In this document: positions 46,700-55,410 of the stretch, piece by piece
Position numbering within the stretch: the first letter of the stretch is position 1
How the letters are laid out: each line of letters starts with the position of its first letter
Position numbers and translations under genes: made by a program
NCBI GenBank assembly: GCA_001770935.1
Contig: MESI01000043.1
Location: 1-64,000, forward strand
DNA length: 64,000 bases
Direction: 5' to 3'
From: Burkholderiales bacterium RIFCSPLOWO2_12_FULL_61_40
GTDB taxonomy: Bacteria; Pseudomonadota; Gammaproteobacteria; Burkholderiales; Burkholderiaceae_C
The notes under the pieces: model-generated
What the model saw: the letters and a program-made list of their open reading frames with translations, nothing else
The model's database searches: none
Told to the model about the DNA's origin: nothing

Positions 46700-47796
46700 G
46701 TTTCGCTATCGTCGTTGCCTTCGCCACGCAGGTCTTGGTGGGCTTCAATTTCTTCACGGTCACGCTGCAGTTCCAGCCGCAGCTCTTCTTCGCTGGGCAA
46801 CACCAAACGGTACTTGCTGGCAAAAAGCTGTTCACTGCCATTGAGCACGGAGTAGCGCACCACTGACTTGTCTTTGCTGCCGCACAGCAAAATGCCAACC
46901 GTGGGGTTGTCGCCCTCGCCCCGGCGCAGATCGTCGTACATGCGCACATACATGTCCATCTGCCCGACATCCTGGTGCGTGAGTGGCCCGGTTTTCAGGT
47001 CGATCAGCACAAAGCACTTGAGCAGGTAGTTGTAAAACACCAGGTCGATGTAGAAATCCTGCGTTTCGGTGCTGATGCGCTGTTGGCGGGCCACAAAGGC
47101 AAAGCCCTTGCCCAGCTCCATCAAAAACTGTTGCAGCTTGTCCATCAAGGCAGTCTCCAGCTTGGCTTCCAGCAGGCGGCCCGTGTCGGGCAGACCCAAG
47201 AACTCCAGCATCACCGGGTCACGCACAAAAGCGCGTGGCGATTGTTCCAGTGCGCCCAGGTTTGTCTGCGCTTCGGCGGTCACGGCTGCCTTGTCTTGGC
47301 TTAACAGTAGGCGCTCAAAATACAGACTGCCAATTTGCCGCTCCAGCGCGCGCGTACTCCAGTTTTGTGCTGCTACCTCTTGCACATACCACTGCCGCGC
47401 CTCGGCGCTGTCCACCCGCAGCAGCAGGCGGTAATGCGTCCAGCTCAATTCGTGACGCAATGCGTCACGAATTGGAAATGCCTGGTAAAAAAGCCTCATG
47501 TACCGCAGGTTCGATGCATCAAAGCCTTTGCCAAACTCGCGGGTCAGAGACTGCGCCAAGGTGGCCAGCAATGCCTTGCCGTGCGCAGCCCTGTTTTTGC
47601 CGCCCTGCTCAAATTCGACGATGTGCCGCCCGACCTGCCAGTAGGTCTGCACCTGCACCGTATCCACCGCCCGCAGCACCTGTTGCCGAGAGTCTCCAAT
47701 GAGTTGGCGCAGGGCGTCCAGCAAAGGCGAAAAGCCTTCGAGAGTGCTGGCTACTTTTTCGGGTTTCCCCAAAGGGTTATTGCGGTGTTCGATCAT
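46696..47796 (-). CDS. DUF1016 / YhcG-type PDDEXK-fold protein
   Basis: QTYWQVGRHIVEFEQGGKNRAAHGKALLATLAQSLTREFGKGFDASNLRYMRLFYQAFP, DLVFYNYLLKCFVLIDLKTGPLTHQDVGQMDMYVRMYDD. Confidence 0.9.
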   Translation of the reverse strand: MIEHRNNPLGKPEKVASTLEGFSPLLDALRQLIGDSRQQVLRAVDTVQVQTYWQVGRHIVEFEQGGKNRAAHGKALLATLAQSLTREFGKGFDASNLRYMRLFYQAFPIRDALRHELSWTHYRLLLRVDSAEARQWYVQEVAAQNWSTRALERQIGSLYFERLLLSQDKAAVTAEAQTNLGALEQSPRAFVRDPVMLEFLGLPDTGRLLEAKLETALMDKLQQFLMELGKGFAFVARQQRISTETQDFYIDLVFYNYLLKCFVLIDLKTGPLTHQDVGQMDMYVRMYDDLRRGEGDNPTVGILLCGSKDKSVVRYSVLNGSEQLFASKYRLVLPSEEELRLELQRDREEIEAHQDLRGEGNDDSET

Positions 47797-48794
47797 TGTT
47801 TCGGGCGGCGTTTGATGGTGTTTTCCAGCGCTTTCAGGTCGGCTTCGTCTTGCTGGTCGGCCTGCAGTGCCTCCTGCTGCTTGCGACGCTGGTCGAAGTC
47901 TTGGTAAAGCGTATTCGTCTTTGCTTCCATTTGCGCATGGCTCACTGCGCCTGCGTGCGTGAGCACAGGGAATCCGTTAGAGCTGATGATCTGATCCACG
48001 TTCTGCTTCCAAAAGGCCATGCGGATTTCCTGGCGGCTCTTGGTGCGCAGCTCTGCCGTTTCAAGGAAGATGACCACCAGCCGGTTCAGGGTGTCTATTT
48101 CATCCTCGGTCAGGTAATTCTTAGCTACCAGAATGTCCTGCTTGCGCACCTGGGCGCCCTTCCAGTGCATCAGGCCAAAGTTCAGGTCTTCGCGATTGGC
48201 CCGGGCGGTAATGAGTTCGGCAGCCGTCTTTTGCGTCACGGCGTGGAGCAACAGGTTTTGCACCGTGGCAAAAAAGATCTGCGTGGCCTGGTCCGTCTTG
48301 TCGTAGTCGCTGCTAAGGGCAAACAGCTCGCGCACCTTCTGATAGAAGCGCTTTTCCGAGGCCCGTATGTCCCGGATGCGCGCCAGCATCTCGTCGAAGT
48401 AGTCCGGGCGACCATCCGGGTTCTTCAGCCGCTCGTCGTCCATCACGAAGCCCTTAAGCAGGTACTCCTTCAGCACAGTGGAGGCCCAGCGGCGGAACTG
48501 CACGCCACGCGGCGAGCGCACCCGGTAGCCCACGGCCAGAATGGCATCCAGGTTGTAGAGCTGTGTTTGGTAGCGTTTCCCGTCTGCGGCAGTTGTCAAG
48601 GATTCCTTGACAACTGCCTCTGCATCCAGTTCACCGTCCTCAAAGATATTTTTGAGGTGTAAAGAGATGTTCTGTTTGGTGGCGTCAAATAGCTCCGCCA
48701 TTTCAAGCTGTGTCAGCCACACCGTACCCAGATCAGCCCGAAGCCGAATTTGGCTTTTTCCGTCCTCGGTGGTGTAAAGAATCAAGTCGTTCAT
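47793..48794 (-). CDS. RhuM-family protein
   Basis: VWLTQLEMAELFDATKQNISLHLKNIFEDGELDAEAVVKESLTTAADGKRYQTQLYNLDAILAVGYRVRSPRGVQFRRWASTVLKEYLLKGFVMDDERLKNP. Confidence 0.92.
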   Translation of the reverse strand: MNDLILYTTEDGKSQIRLRADLGTVWLTQLEMAELFDATKQNISLHLKNIFEDGELDAEAVVKESLTTAADGKRYQTQLYNLDAILAVGYRVRSPRGVQFRRWASTVLKEYLLKGFVMDDERLKNPDGRPDYFDEMLARIRDIRASEKRFYQKVRELFALSSDYDKTDQATQIFFATVQNLLLHAVTQKTAAELITARANREDLNFGLMHWKGAQVRKQDILVAKNYLTEDEIDTLNRLVVIFLETAELRTKSRQEIRMAFWKQNVDQIISSNGFPVLTHAGAVSHAQMEAKTNTLYQDFDQRRKQQEALQADQQDEADLKALENTIKRRPKQ

Positions 48795-49981
48795 AGTGCA
48801 GGGGTCGCAGTAGCCCTTTTTGCGGGCCGCTCAAAGATGTCGGGCAGCGCGAATTCGTAGCGCCTCAAAAAAGCATCAAGAATTTGCCGGAACAACTTCT
48901 TGTTGTCGTCCACCATCTCCGAAGGCTGGTAGATGTCGTACTTGCCGTGGCTCAGCAGATTGAGTGCACGGGAAAACAGGTCCGCATCCGCCAGCCCGTG
49001 AATGCAGGCCGAGAAATCGTCACACCCAAAAAAGGTGGCTGTCTTCTCCAGAATGCTGCGCAGCATGTTGAAGTGGTAGGTGTAGAGCGTGCCGCCCTGG
49101 GATGCCTTTTGCAGCTCTGCCAGCATCGAGACATGGTGAAAGAACGGCGTGTCATCCGTGGCGCGCAGCGTGTAGGTGGTGCCGCGCTCAGGGCGCTGCA
49201 GCAGGTACTTCTTGTGTGCGTCTTTCTTCAGCTCATTGCACACCACATTGAAGAACAGGGAATGGTGGGACGAGATCACCGCCTTGATGGGCGCGGGGAC
49301 CATGCGCGGCGGGTTTTCGGCCTCGCCCGGCCCATCGGCCACCACGGCTTCAGGCCGGGTTCTGCTCTTGGCCTTGCGCAGCAGCTTGGCCAAATCGCTG
49401 GCAACAGCAATGGCATTGTTGTCGTCCAGCGAGGTTATGGGGTCGTCAATGTAGAGGTACTTCACCCACGAATATGTCTCCAGCCCGTCGATCACGCGTT
49501 CACAAATGGCCATGAACACACACCAAATGAAGATGTTCTCCTCGCCACGGGATACCTTGATGTGGCGCGCATCTTCACCCTTGCGAAAGCTGATGGCCCA
49601 TTGGTCGTAGTCAATGTCGAACAGAAAGTCGGCATAACGGCCCAGGTAGTGGCCGATGCGCTCATCCAGAGCCAAGTCCTTCAAACCCTTGAAAAACTCC
49701 GAATCTGTGTTGATATGCAGCCGCCGCTCGCTGTCGTTCGCTAGGTCGTTGTCCCAAGAGAACAAGTCTTCGGTGAACGCATTGAAATACAGCGTGTCAG
49801 GTTTACCCTTGTTTTTCCGCTTGCCAGCATCCTTAAACTCCATAGATACACGGGTTTTACCCGTGCCGTTATAGGCATAGAGCAGCACAAAATCCTGATT
49901 GCCACCATTCAGGTCATCGCGCAGCCGGGTGACCAATCTGCGCATGTCCGTGAAGCGATGAATCTTCAACTTCTCGCTCAT
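48791..49981 (-). CDS. prrC: PrrC-like anticodon nuclease (AAA ATPase-ACNase)
   Basis: 396 aa; LLYAYNGTGKTRVSMEFK, LYFNAFTEDLFSWDNDL, KVSRGEENIFIWCVF, YLYIDDPITSLDDNNAI, AVISSHHSLFFNVVCNELKK, HFNMLRSILEKTATFFG...LLSHGKYD. Confidence 0.85.
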   Translation of the reverse strand: MSEKLKIHRFTDMRRLVTRLRDDLNGGNQDFVLLYAYNGTGKTRVSMEFKDAGKRKNKGKPDTLYFNAFTEDLFSWDNDLANDSERRLHINTDSEFFKGLKDLALDERIGHYLGRYADFLFDIDYDQWAISFRKGEDARHIKVSRGEENIFIWCVFMAICERVIDGLETYSWVKYLYIDDPITSLDDNNAIAVASDLAKLLRKAKSRTRPEAVVADGPGEAENPPRMVPAPIKAVISSHHSLFFNVVCNELKKDAHKKYLLQRPERGTTYTLRATDDTPFFHHVSMLAELQKASQGGTLYTYHFNMLRSILEKTATFFGCDDFSACIHGLADADLFSRALNLLSHGKYDIYQPSEMVDDNKKLFRQILDAFLRRYEFALPDIFERPAKRATATPAL

Positions 49982-50002
49982 GGCTCAGCCGCCTGCGCCG
50001 AA

Positions 50003-50041
50003 GGGAAAATCTGCTGCATCAGCCCATTTTTTGTAGGTCTT
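50003..50041 (-). pseudogene. Remnant of hsdS 3' end between fic and prrC
   Basis: gggaaaatctgctgcatcagcccattttttgtaggtctt vs gggaaaagctgctgcatcagcccttttttgtgggtctt at 51301. Confidence 0.7.
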
Positions 50042-50120
50042 AAAGATTTCTGGTTTTGGGGGCTGATCTGTCATGGTACGTGAGTGGATGGCGCGGCTTC
50101 TTTAACCAAGAAGTGTTTTT

Positions 50121-50148
50121 AGTTAAAGTTAAGCTGATTTCTTTAACT
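50121..50148. repeat. Small inverted repeat at the fic 3' end / upstream of prrC
   Basis: agttaaag - 12 nt - ctttaact. Confidence 0.5.
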
Positions 50149-51276
50149 AATGAAAGCCTTCATGTAAGGTTCGCACACATAGACGCGCCCCCGTTGTTGC
50201 CCTGTCAGCTCTTTGAGCAGGTTCTTTTCCAGAAACACCTTCACCAGTGCATTGGCTGTTGGGGTGCTGATACCCAGCTCCGTTTGAACATCTTTGGCCG
50301 TCAGAACAGGCTTGCGGTAAATCAATGTCAGCAAACGGCTCGCCAGCTCCCCCCGTTTACCCATCGTTAAGACGAGCTTGTCAAATTCAGCACGCAGATG
50401 AAGAACTTGACGAAACACATCCCGCCCTTTGATGGCGGTCTGCTCCACCCCATTCAAGAAAAAGAGCAACCAATGGGTTAAGTCATTGCCTATGCGAACC
50501 TTCATCAACGCATCGTAATAACTGGCACGGTTGCGTTCAAAAAAGTCGGACATATACAGCGAAGGCTTTTCCAATAGCCCATGACTGATCAGGTAGAGCG
50601 GAATCATCAACCGCCCAATACGTCCATTCCCATCCAAGAAGGGATGAATGGTTTCAAATTGGTAGTGACTGATAGCAGCCCTGATTAAATGCGGAACATG
50701 AATGTTCTCGTTGTGCCAAAACTTTTCCAGGTCACCCATCAGATCGGGGACACTGTTCTGGTGCGGTGGAATGAAAGCCGCATCGGAAAGGCCAGAGCCC
50801 CCAATCCAGTTCTGACTGACGCGAAATTCGCCGGGTTGCTTCGTTTTTCCCCGCACACCACTCATCAGTATGGCGTGCGTTTGTTTGAGCAGGCGGTTGG
50901 AGAGTGGCAACCGCTTTAACTCCGCAACCGCCCCATTCATGGCATTCACATAGTTGCGCACCTCGCGCCAATCGTCACGCTTTTCAATGGCAATGTGCTC
51001 TTCGGGCATCACCGCTTCGTCAAAAGCGGTTTGCATCCCTTCAATGCGACTGGAAGTTTGGGCTTCCTTGGTAATGTGCATTTGAATGAACAGATCAATA
51101 TCGGGGACGATCAGAGAAAACGCATTCAACTCACCGAGCACTTTGTTGGCGCGCTCCAGCATGGTGTTGATTTGCGGATTTTCCCAACTCCATTCCACAT
51201 TGACCGGGACAGGCTGGAAACTCTTGTATTGGTATTGGGGTTGCCAGATGCCCGACTTGAAGTCTTCTACTTTCAT
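50143..51276 (-). CDS. Fic-family AMPylase-type protein
   Basis: Canonical HPFLDGNGRIGR motif and inhibitory-helix-like TSSRIEGMQT; 4-bp overlap with hsdS. Confidence 0.93.
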   Translation of the reverse strand: MKVEDFKSGIWQPQYQYKSFQPVPVNVEWSWENPQINTMLERANKVLGELNAFSLIVPDIDLFIQMHITKEAQTSSRIEGMQTAFDEAVMPEEHIAIEKRDDWREVRNYVNAMNGAVAELKRLPLSNRLLKQTHAILMSGVRGKTKQPGEFRVSQNWIGGSGLSDAAFIPPHQNSVPDLMGDLEKFWHNENIHVPHLIRAAISHYQFETIHPFLDGNGRIGRLMIPLYLISHGLLEKPSLYMSDFFERNRASYYDALMKVRIGNDLTHWLLFFLNGVEQTAIKGRDVFRQVLHLRAEFDKLVLTMGKRGELASRLLTLIYRKPVLTAKDVQTELGISTPTANALVKVFLEKNLLKELTGQQRGRVYVCEPYMKAFIS

Positions 51277-52553
51277 ACTGCTTCCTCGCTGGCATTTTGT
51301 GGGAAAAGCTGCTGCATCAGCCCTTTTTTGTGGGTCTTGTGGGTTTCGAGTTCTTGGGTTGCACAGGTGATGAGGTCATTGATAGATGTGATGCATTCAG
51401 CGATGCGAATCTGTTCAAGCTCATTTGGAATGAATGTCTTGATATTTTCGATCTGTTGCGCTGATAAATTTGGTGGCTCAGCCCCAGAAATACTTTTCTC
51501 AATATCACCTATCGTTTGCTGACATTGAAGCAAAAAGTAGACAAACGGCATGTGGTGCGTTGTCACCAATTTGCCAACTCGCTGCTTCAATAAGGCTCCG
51601 GCAAAGGTCTGATCAACTTGCGCCATCTTTAGCTGGCCACTTAATATTGGACGCGTCAAGGCAATAACATAATCGCCCTCCGATACCGAGAATTTTTCAA
51701 ATTGCTTCTTGAATTGAAAAGGCAGATGAGACGGGGTGCTGTGACTCATCTGCTGGATACCCACATCGGCAATTTTTAACCATCGCACTCCGTTTTCGAC
51801 ACTATCGTTGCTTGAAAACGCGAAGCCTTGAAAAATTGAAAACACGTCTTTCAGGGAATATTTTTTCCATTCCCCCACATCACGGAACTCAGGAAACCGA
51901 AGACGCGGTTGAGTTTCACCTTCGCGGGGGAAAAGCTGCTGCATCAGCCCTTTTTTATGGGTCTTGAGCGTGTCCACTTTGCGGGCTTGCGCGGCGATCA
52001 GTTCGTCCAACGAACTCAGGCAATCGGCGATTTTTTGTTGTTCAGCTGAGTTTGGTGTTGGGATCGCCACGCCAAAGAAGGCCTCTTTGCTGATATTCAA
52101 GAGGCCATTGCTTCGCGCACCGCTGGTAATGTGTTTTTTAAGCTGCTTCCCGTGCGCATTCGACTCAAAGCAGTTTTGAAAGAAGCCATTCGAATAGCCT
52201 GCTTTGAGTCGAAAACAAATGAAGACACTTGGGGCGGCAACCTGTCCCCATCCCTGCAAGAGATAAATGCAACCTTCCGGGAACTTGAGAGAGTTGCCTT
52301 TGTTGTAGACAAAATCGCCATCCCTTGCCAGCGTGTAGAGCTGATATTGATTGCCTGAAATATCTCTGCCGAATTTTTCCGCTTGTGGAACAAACCCAAT
52401 GCCAGCAGAAATGCTCACGGGAGTCAGTTTCCTTTCCCCAACACGTTCAGCCACGGGGATAGAAGCCTCCCTAAGCGAAATCGGTCGCCAAGGTTCAGCC
52501 TCCCGAAACTCCGAAAACCGCAGCTTGGGCACTAACTTTTTGTCTTCACTCAT
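51273..52553 (-). CDS. hsdS: Type I R-M specificity subunit HsdS
   Basis: Two-TRD architecture, repeats KTHKKGLMQQLFPREGETQPRLRFPEF and KTHKKGLMQQLFPQNA, N-terminal PKLRFSEF. Confidence 0.94.
   Translation of the reverse strand: MSEDKKLVPKLRFSEFREAEPWRPISLREASIPVAERVGERKLTPVSISAGIGFVPQAEKFGRDISGNQYQLYTLARDGDFVYNKGNSLKFPEGCIYLLQGWGQVAAPSVFICFRLKAGYSNGFFQNCFESNAHGKQLKKHITSGARSNGLLNISKEAFFGVAIPTPNSAEQQKIADCLSSLDELIAAQARKVDTLKTHKKGLMQQLFPREGETQPRLRFPEFRDVGEWKKYSLKDVFSIFQGFAFSSNDSVENGVRWLKIADVGIQQMSHSTPSHLPFQFKKQFEKFSVSEGDYVIALTRPILSGQLKMAQVDQTFAGALLKQRVGKLVTTHHMPFVYFLLQCQQTIGDIEKSISGAEPPNLSAQQIENIKTFIPNELEQIRIAECITSINDLITCATQELETHKTHKKGLMQQLFPQNASEEAV
52159..52213. repeat. Perfect 15-bp-arm inverted repeat inside hsdS
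   Basis: ttcgactcaaagcag - 25 nt - ctgctttgagtcgaa. Confidence 0.9.
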
Positions 52554-53932
52554 TTCAATACGCTCCGGCCTTTATCCGTCAGGCGGTATTGCTGCAGGCG
52601 GCTGCTGGGTTTGTCGGGCAGGGTTGGCTCGATCCACCCCTTTTCCAGGGCCGGGTGCAGGTAGTTGGCTTTGAAGGTGGGGCGGTGTTTGAGTGCAAGC
52701 CTCTGCTGAATGTCTGAAGGCGCCAGCGGCCCATTCAGCAAGGTTTGCAGAAGCCGGGCGACTGGGTCGGTGACTGGGTCGGTGACTGGGTCGCTTACTT
52801 GCTCACTGACTGGTGCCATCTCCTCATCCGCATGCACCGGCCTGCTGGCGGGAAACGTGATGCGCAAGAAGTTCTCCGTAAAGCGAAAGCACTCCGGTCC
52901 AAAAAATTCGGTGATGCGGGGCAGGCCCGAGCCGAGGTGTTCCACCATGTCCAGGTCTCTAAATACGCGCATCAGCTCTTTGTTGCGCGGTATGGAGTAG
53001 CCCTCAAAAAACTCGGCTTGGGTCAGGCCTTCGGGCAGTGCGCAGGCAGAGGTGAGTTCGATGCGGTCGGCAAATATCTCGAACTTGGGCGGCACCTCGC
53101 GGGTGTAGTCGTTGTGGACGATGGCGTTAATCACCGCCTCGCGCAGGGCGATGGGGCTCCACAGGCGCACGTCGATCCGCTCTTTGGCGGTGATGGTGCT
53201 GGCAGTTTTGTTTTCCAAATCGAGCTTATCGAGCACGCTTTTGGTGGCTTTGATGAGGGAGCAGTAGCCGTATTCGTTGCTCTCGATGAGGTGCACACGG
53301 TCTTTGCCCCGGTATTTGGCCACTTTGATGGACGTGCCGTTTTCATCGGCCAGCAAGTAGGCGGCGTAGTTGAGCGCCCCGTCTTCGGTGGTCAGCTCCA
53401 GGTTGGTTTTGAACTGCCTGTTCAGCGGCTTGCGCTTTTCATCGTAATAAATGCGCAGCTGCTCGAAGCTCAAGGCTTGTCGGTGCGATTTGATTTTGCC
53501 AATGGAATTGCGGGTGCGGGTGGCAAAGAGTTTTTCGACCATGGCCACAGGCATGGGCTCGGCAGCAGTGCCTATGCGCAGGAAGCAGCCTTTTTCGCTG
53601 AGGCCGTATTTCTTTTTGGCGTAAGGCTTTTCGCTGCCACTGGCCACGATGATTTTGATGCAGTGAACGCCTGGGGGCTGCTCCTCTTCCACCAGATCAA
53701 ACAAGCCCATGGCGGAGGGACTGATGTTGTGTTTGATGCGGTCTTTCACTTTGAGCATGTCGCCATCTACATCGGCCACGCCCACGCGCGCGCCCGTTTT
53801 GTCTATGCCCAGGTAAATAAACCCGCCCTCGGGGGTGTTGAGAAAGGCGATGACTTCTTTCTCCAGGTCGAGGTCTGGCGTGAGTTCACGCTTGTATTCG
53901 ATGCGGTGGGTTTCAGGCATGGGCACACTCAT
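52550..53932 (-). CDS. AlbA_2 (Schlafen-like) ATP-binding protein, paralogue 2
   Basis: THRIEYKRELTPDLDLEKEVIAFLNTPEGGFIYLGIDKTGARVG; REAVINAIVHNDYT; C-terminal wHTH. Confidence 0.88.
   Translation of the reverse strand: MSVPMPETHRIEYKRELTPDLDLEKEVIAFLNTPEGGFIYLGIDKTGARVGVADVDGDMLKVKDRIKHNISPSAMGLFDLVEEEQPPGVHCIKIIVASGSEKPYAKKKYGLSEKGCFLRIGTAAEPMPVAMVEKLFATRTRNSIGKIKSHRQALSFEQLRIYYDEKRKPLNRQFKTNLELTTEDGALNYAAYLLADENGTSIKVAKYRGKDRVHLIESNEYGYCSLIKATKSVLDKLDLENKTASTITAKERIDVRLWSPIALREAVINAIVHNDYTREVPPKFEIFADRIELTSACALPEGLTQAEFFEGYSIPRNKELMRVFRDLDMVEHLGSGLPRITEFFGPECFRFTENFLRITFPASRPVHADEEMAPVSEQVSDPVTDPVTDPVARLLQTLLNGPLAPSDIQQRLALKHRPTFKANYLHPALEKGWIEPTLPDKPSSRLQQYRLTDKGRSVLK
52760..52807. repeat. 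12-bp tandem repeat (DPVT linker)
   Basis: gactgggtcggt x2, gactgggtcgct, degenerate fourth unit. Confidence 0.85.
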
Positions 53933-55410
53933 TTCAACAATGCCTTTCCTTTTTCAGTCAAGCGGTATTGCTGCAGACGGCTGTTGGGTTTGTCGGGGAT
54001 GGTGGGTTCGATTAGCTCTGCTTGTAACAGTCTGGCCATGGCGGCCTTGTAGTTGCCGGTTGGTTGCCCATAGCCAAGAGCGTTCAATAGGGCACTGCGG
54101 CCCAGTGGCAGTGAGGCGAGCGAGGCCATTATTTTTCGTTCGGTTTCCGTCTGGGGCACCGGGGCCTTGACTGGGGCCATGACTGGGGCCTCGACTGGGG
54201 CCTCGACTTGCGTGGTGACTGGGTCGGCCACGCCGTCCTGCTGAGCATTCGGCCGCCACACTTGGGCGGTGAACTGATTGCCGCGAACATCGTCGATGAG
54301 TTCAATCTGCGGCCACTCTTCCAGCGCACGGGGTATGCCGCTGCCCAGGCCACGGTAAGGCAGCAGCTTGAAGGCGTGCTCGGTCAGCGTGGGGTTGCGG
54401 CGGTTGGTTTTCCCTTGGCGTATGTCTGCAATGCTCAGGCTGTCGGGCAGGTGGCCGGGGCTGATGATTTCGATGCGGTCGCGAAACACCAGGATGCGGA
54501 TGGAGGCGCTGGTGAAGTAGTCGCGGTGGATGAGGGCGTTCACCAGTAGCTCTTGCAGGGTCAGTTCGGGCACTTCCAGCAGGCCCAGCGAATTAAAGCC
54601 CTGGTCGCCCTGCACGCGGTGCAGGTTGCGTTTGATGAAGGCCAGCGCCTCGGTGTATTGGGTGGGCAAGGTGCCGCTGATGTCCTGGCTGTCCTGGTAG
54701 TGGCTGTCGGCAATGCTGGTGCCGTAAAAGGCCACGGCCTTGATGGAATACGCGGGCCGCCAGCGCTGCTGGTTGCGGCCAAATAGCATAAGACCAGCCA
54801 GGGTGAGTTCGCGGCCGTCGCCCAGGCCCAGGTTTTGCAGCACCGAGTCCAGTGGCTGCGCTGGGTCTGGTTGGTTGGCTCCGTAGCGCTGTTCCAGGTA
54901 ACGACGAAAGGCAGCTTCATCCAGGTCGGCGCTGGTGGTGTCGGCCACGGGCACCACGTCGGCATACACCAGCCCGGCGCGCTGGAACATGCGCTGCATT
55001 TCTTCTCGTGCGGTGACGTGGCGTTTGTCAGCACCTTGTTTGACCCAGATGCTGCCTTGGTGGTCCAGGTAAGGCTTGGCCAAGCCATCGGGAATGGTCA
55101 CCACGATTACCAGCCCGGCGTGGGTGAGTACGTTTTCCGTTAGCGGGTGCACGGGCGGACGCAGGTGCTGGCTGGCGGCGTTGCTCAGCATCTGATTCAG
55201 GCGGCGCACTTCGGCAGCATCCAGCCCTGCAATCGAGCCATCGTCGTTGATGCCAATAAACAGCGTGCCGCCGCCACTATTGGAAAAGGCCACCAGTTCG
55301 GCTGCCAAGGCATCGGGGCTGTTGAAGGTGCGTTTGAACTGCTGGCGGCTGTGCTCGCCCAAGACGATGCGCTGCAACAGTTCAGCCTCAAGCAGGGCTT
55401 TATGACTCAT
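53929..55410 (-). CDS. AlbA_2 (Schlafen-like) ATP-binding protein, paralogue 1
   Basis: EHSRQQFKRTFNSPDALAAELVAFSNSGGGTLFIGINDDGSIAGL; QELLVNALIHRDYF; C-terminal wHTH related to paralogue 2. Confidence 0.9.
   Translation of the reverse strand: MSHKALLEAELLQRIVLGEHSRQQFKRTFNSPDALAAELVAFSNSGGGTLFIGINDDGSIAGLDAAEVRRLNQMLSNAASQHLRPPVHPLTENVLTHAGLVIVVTIPDGLAKPYLDHQGSIWVKQGADKRHVTAREEMQRMFQRAGLVYADVVPVADTTSADLDEAAFRRYLEQRYGANQPDPAQPLDSVLQNLGLGDGRELTLAGLMLFGRNQQRWRPAYSIKAVAFYGTSIADSHYQDSQDISGTLPTQYTEALAFIKRNLHRVQGDQGFNSLGLLEVPELTLQELLVNALIHRDYFTSASIRILVFRDRIEIISPGHLPDSLSIADIRQGKTNRRNPTLTEHAFKLLPYRGLGSGIPRALEEWPQIELIDDVRGNQFTAQVWRPNAQQDGVADPVTTQVEAPVEAPVMAPVKAPVPQTETERKIMASLASLPLGRSALLNALGYGQPTGNYKAAMARLLQAELIEPTIPDKPNSRLQQYRLTEKGKALLK
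54161..54220. repeat. 12-bp tandem repeat (APVE/APVM/APVK linker)
   Basis: ggggccttgact ggggccatgact ggggcctcgact ggggcctcgact tgcgtggtgact. Confidence 0.85.
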
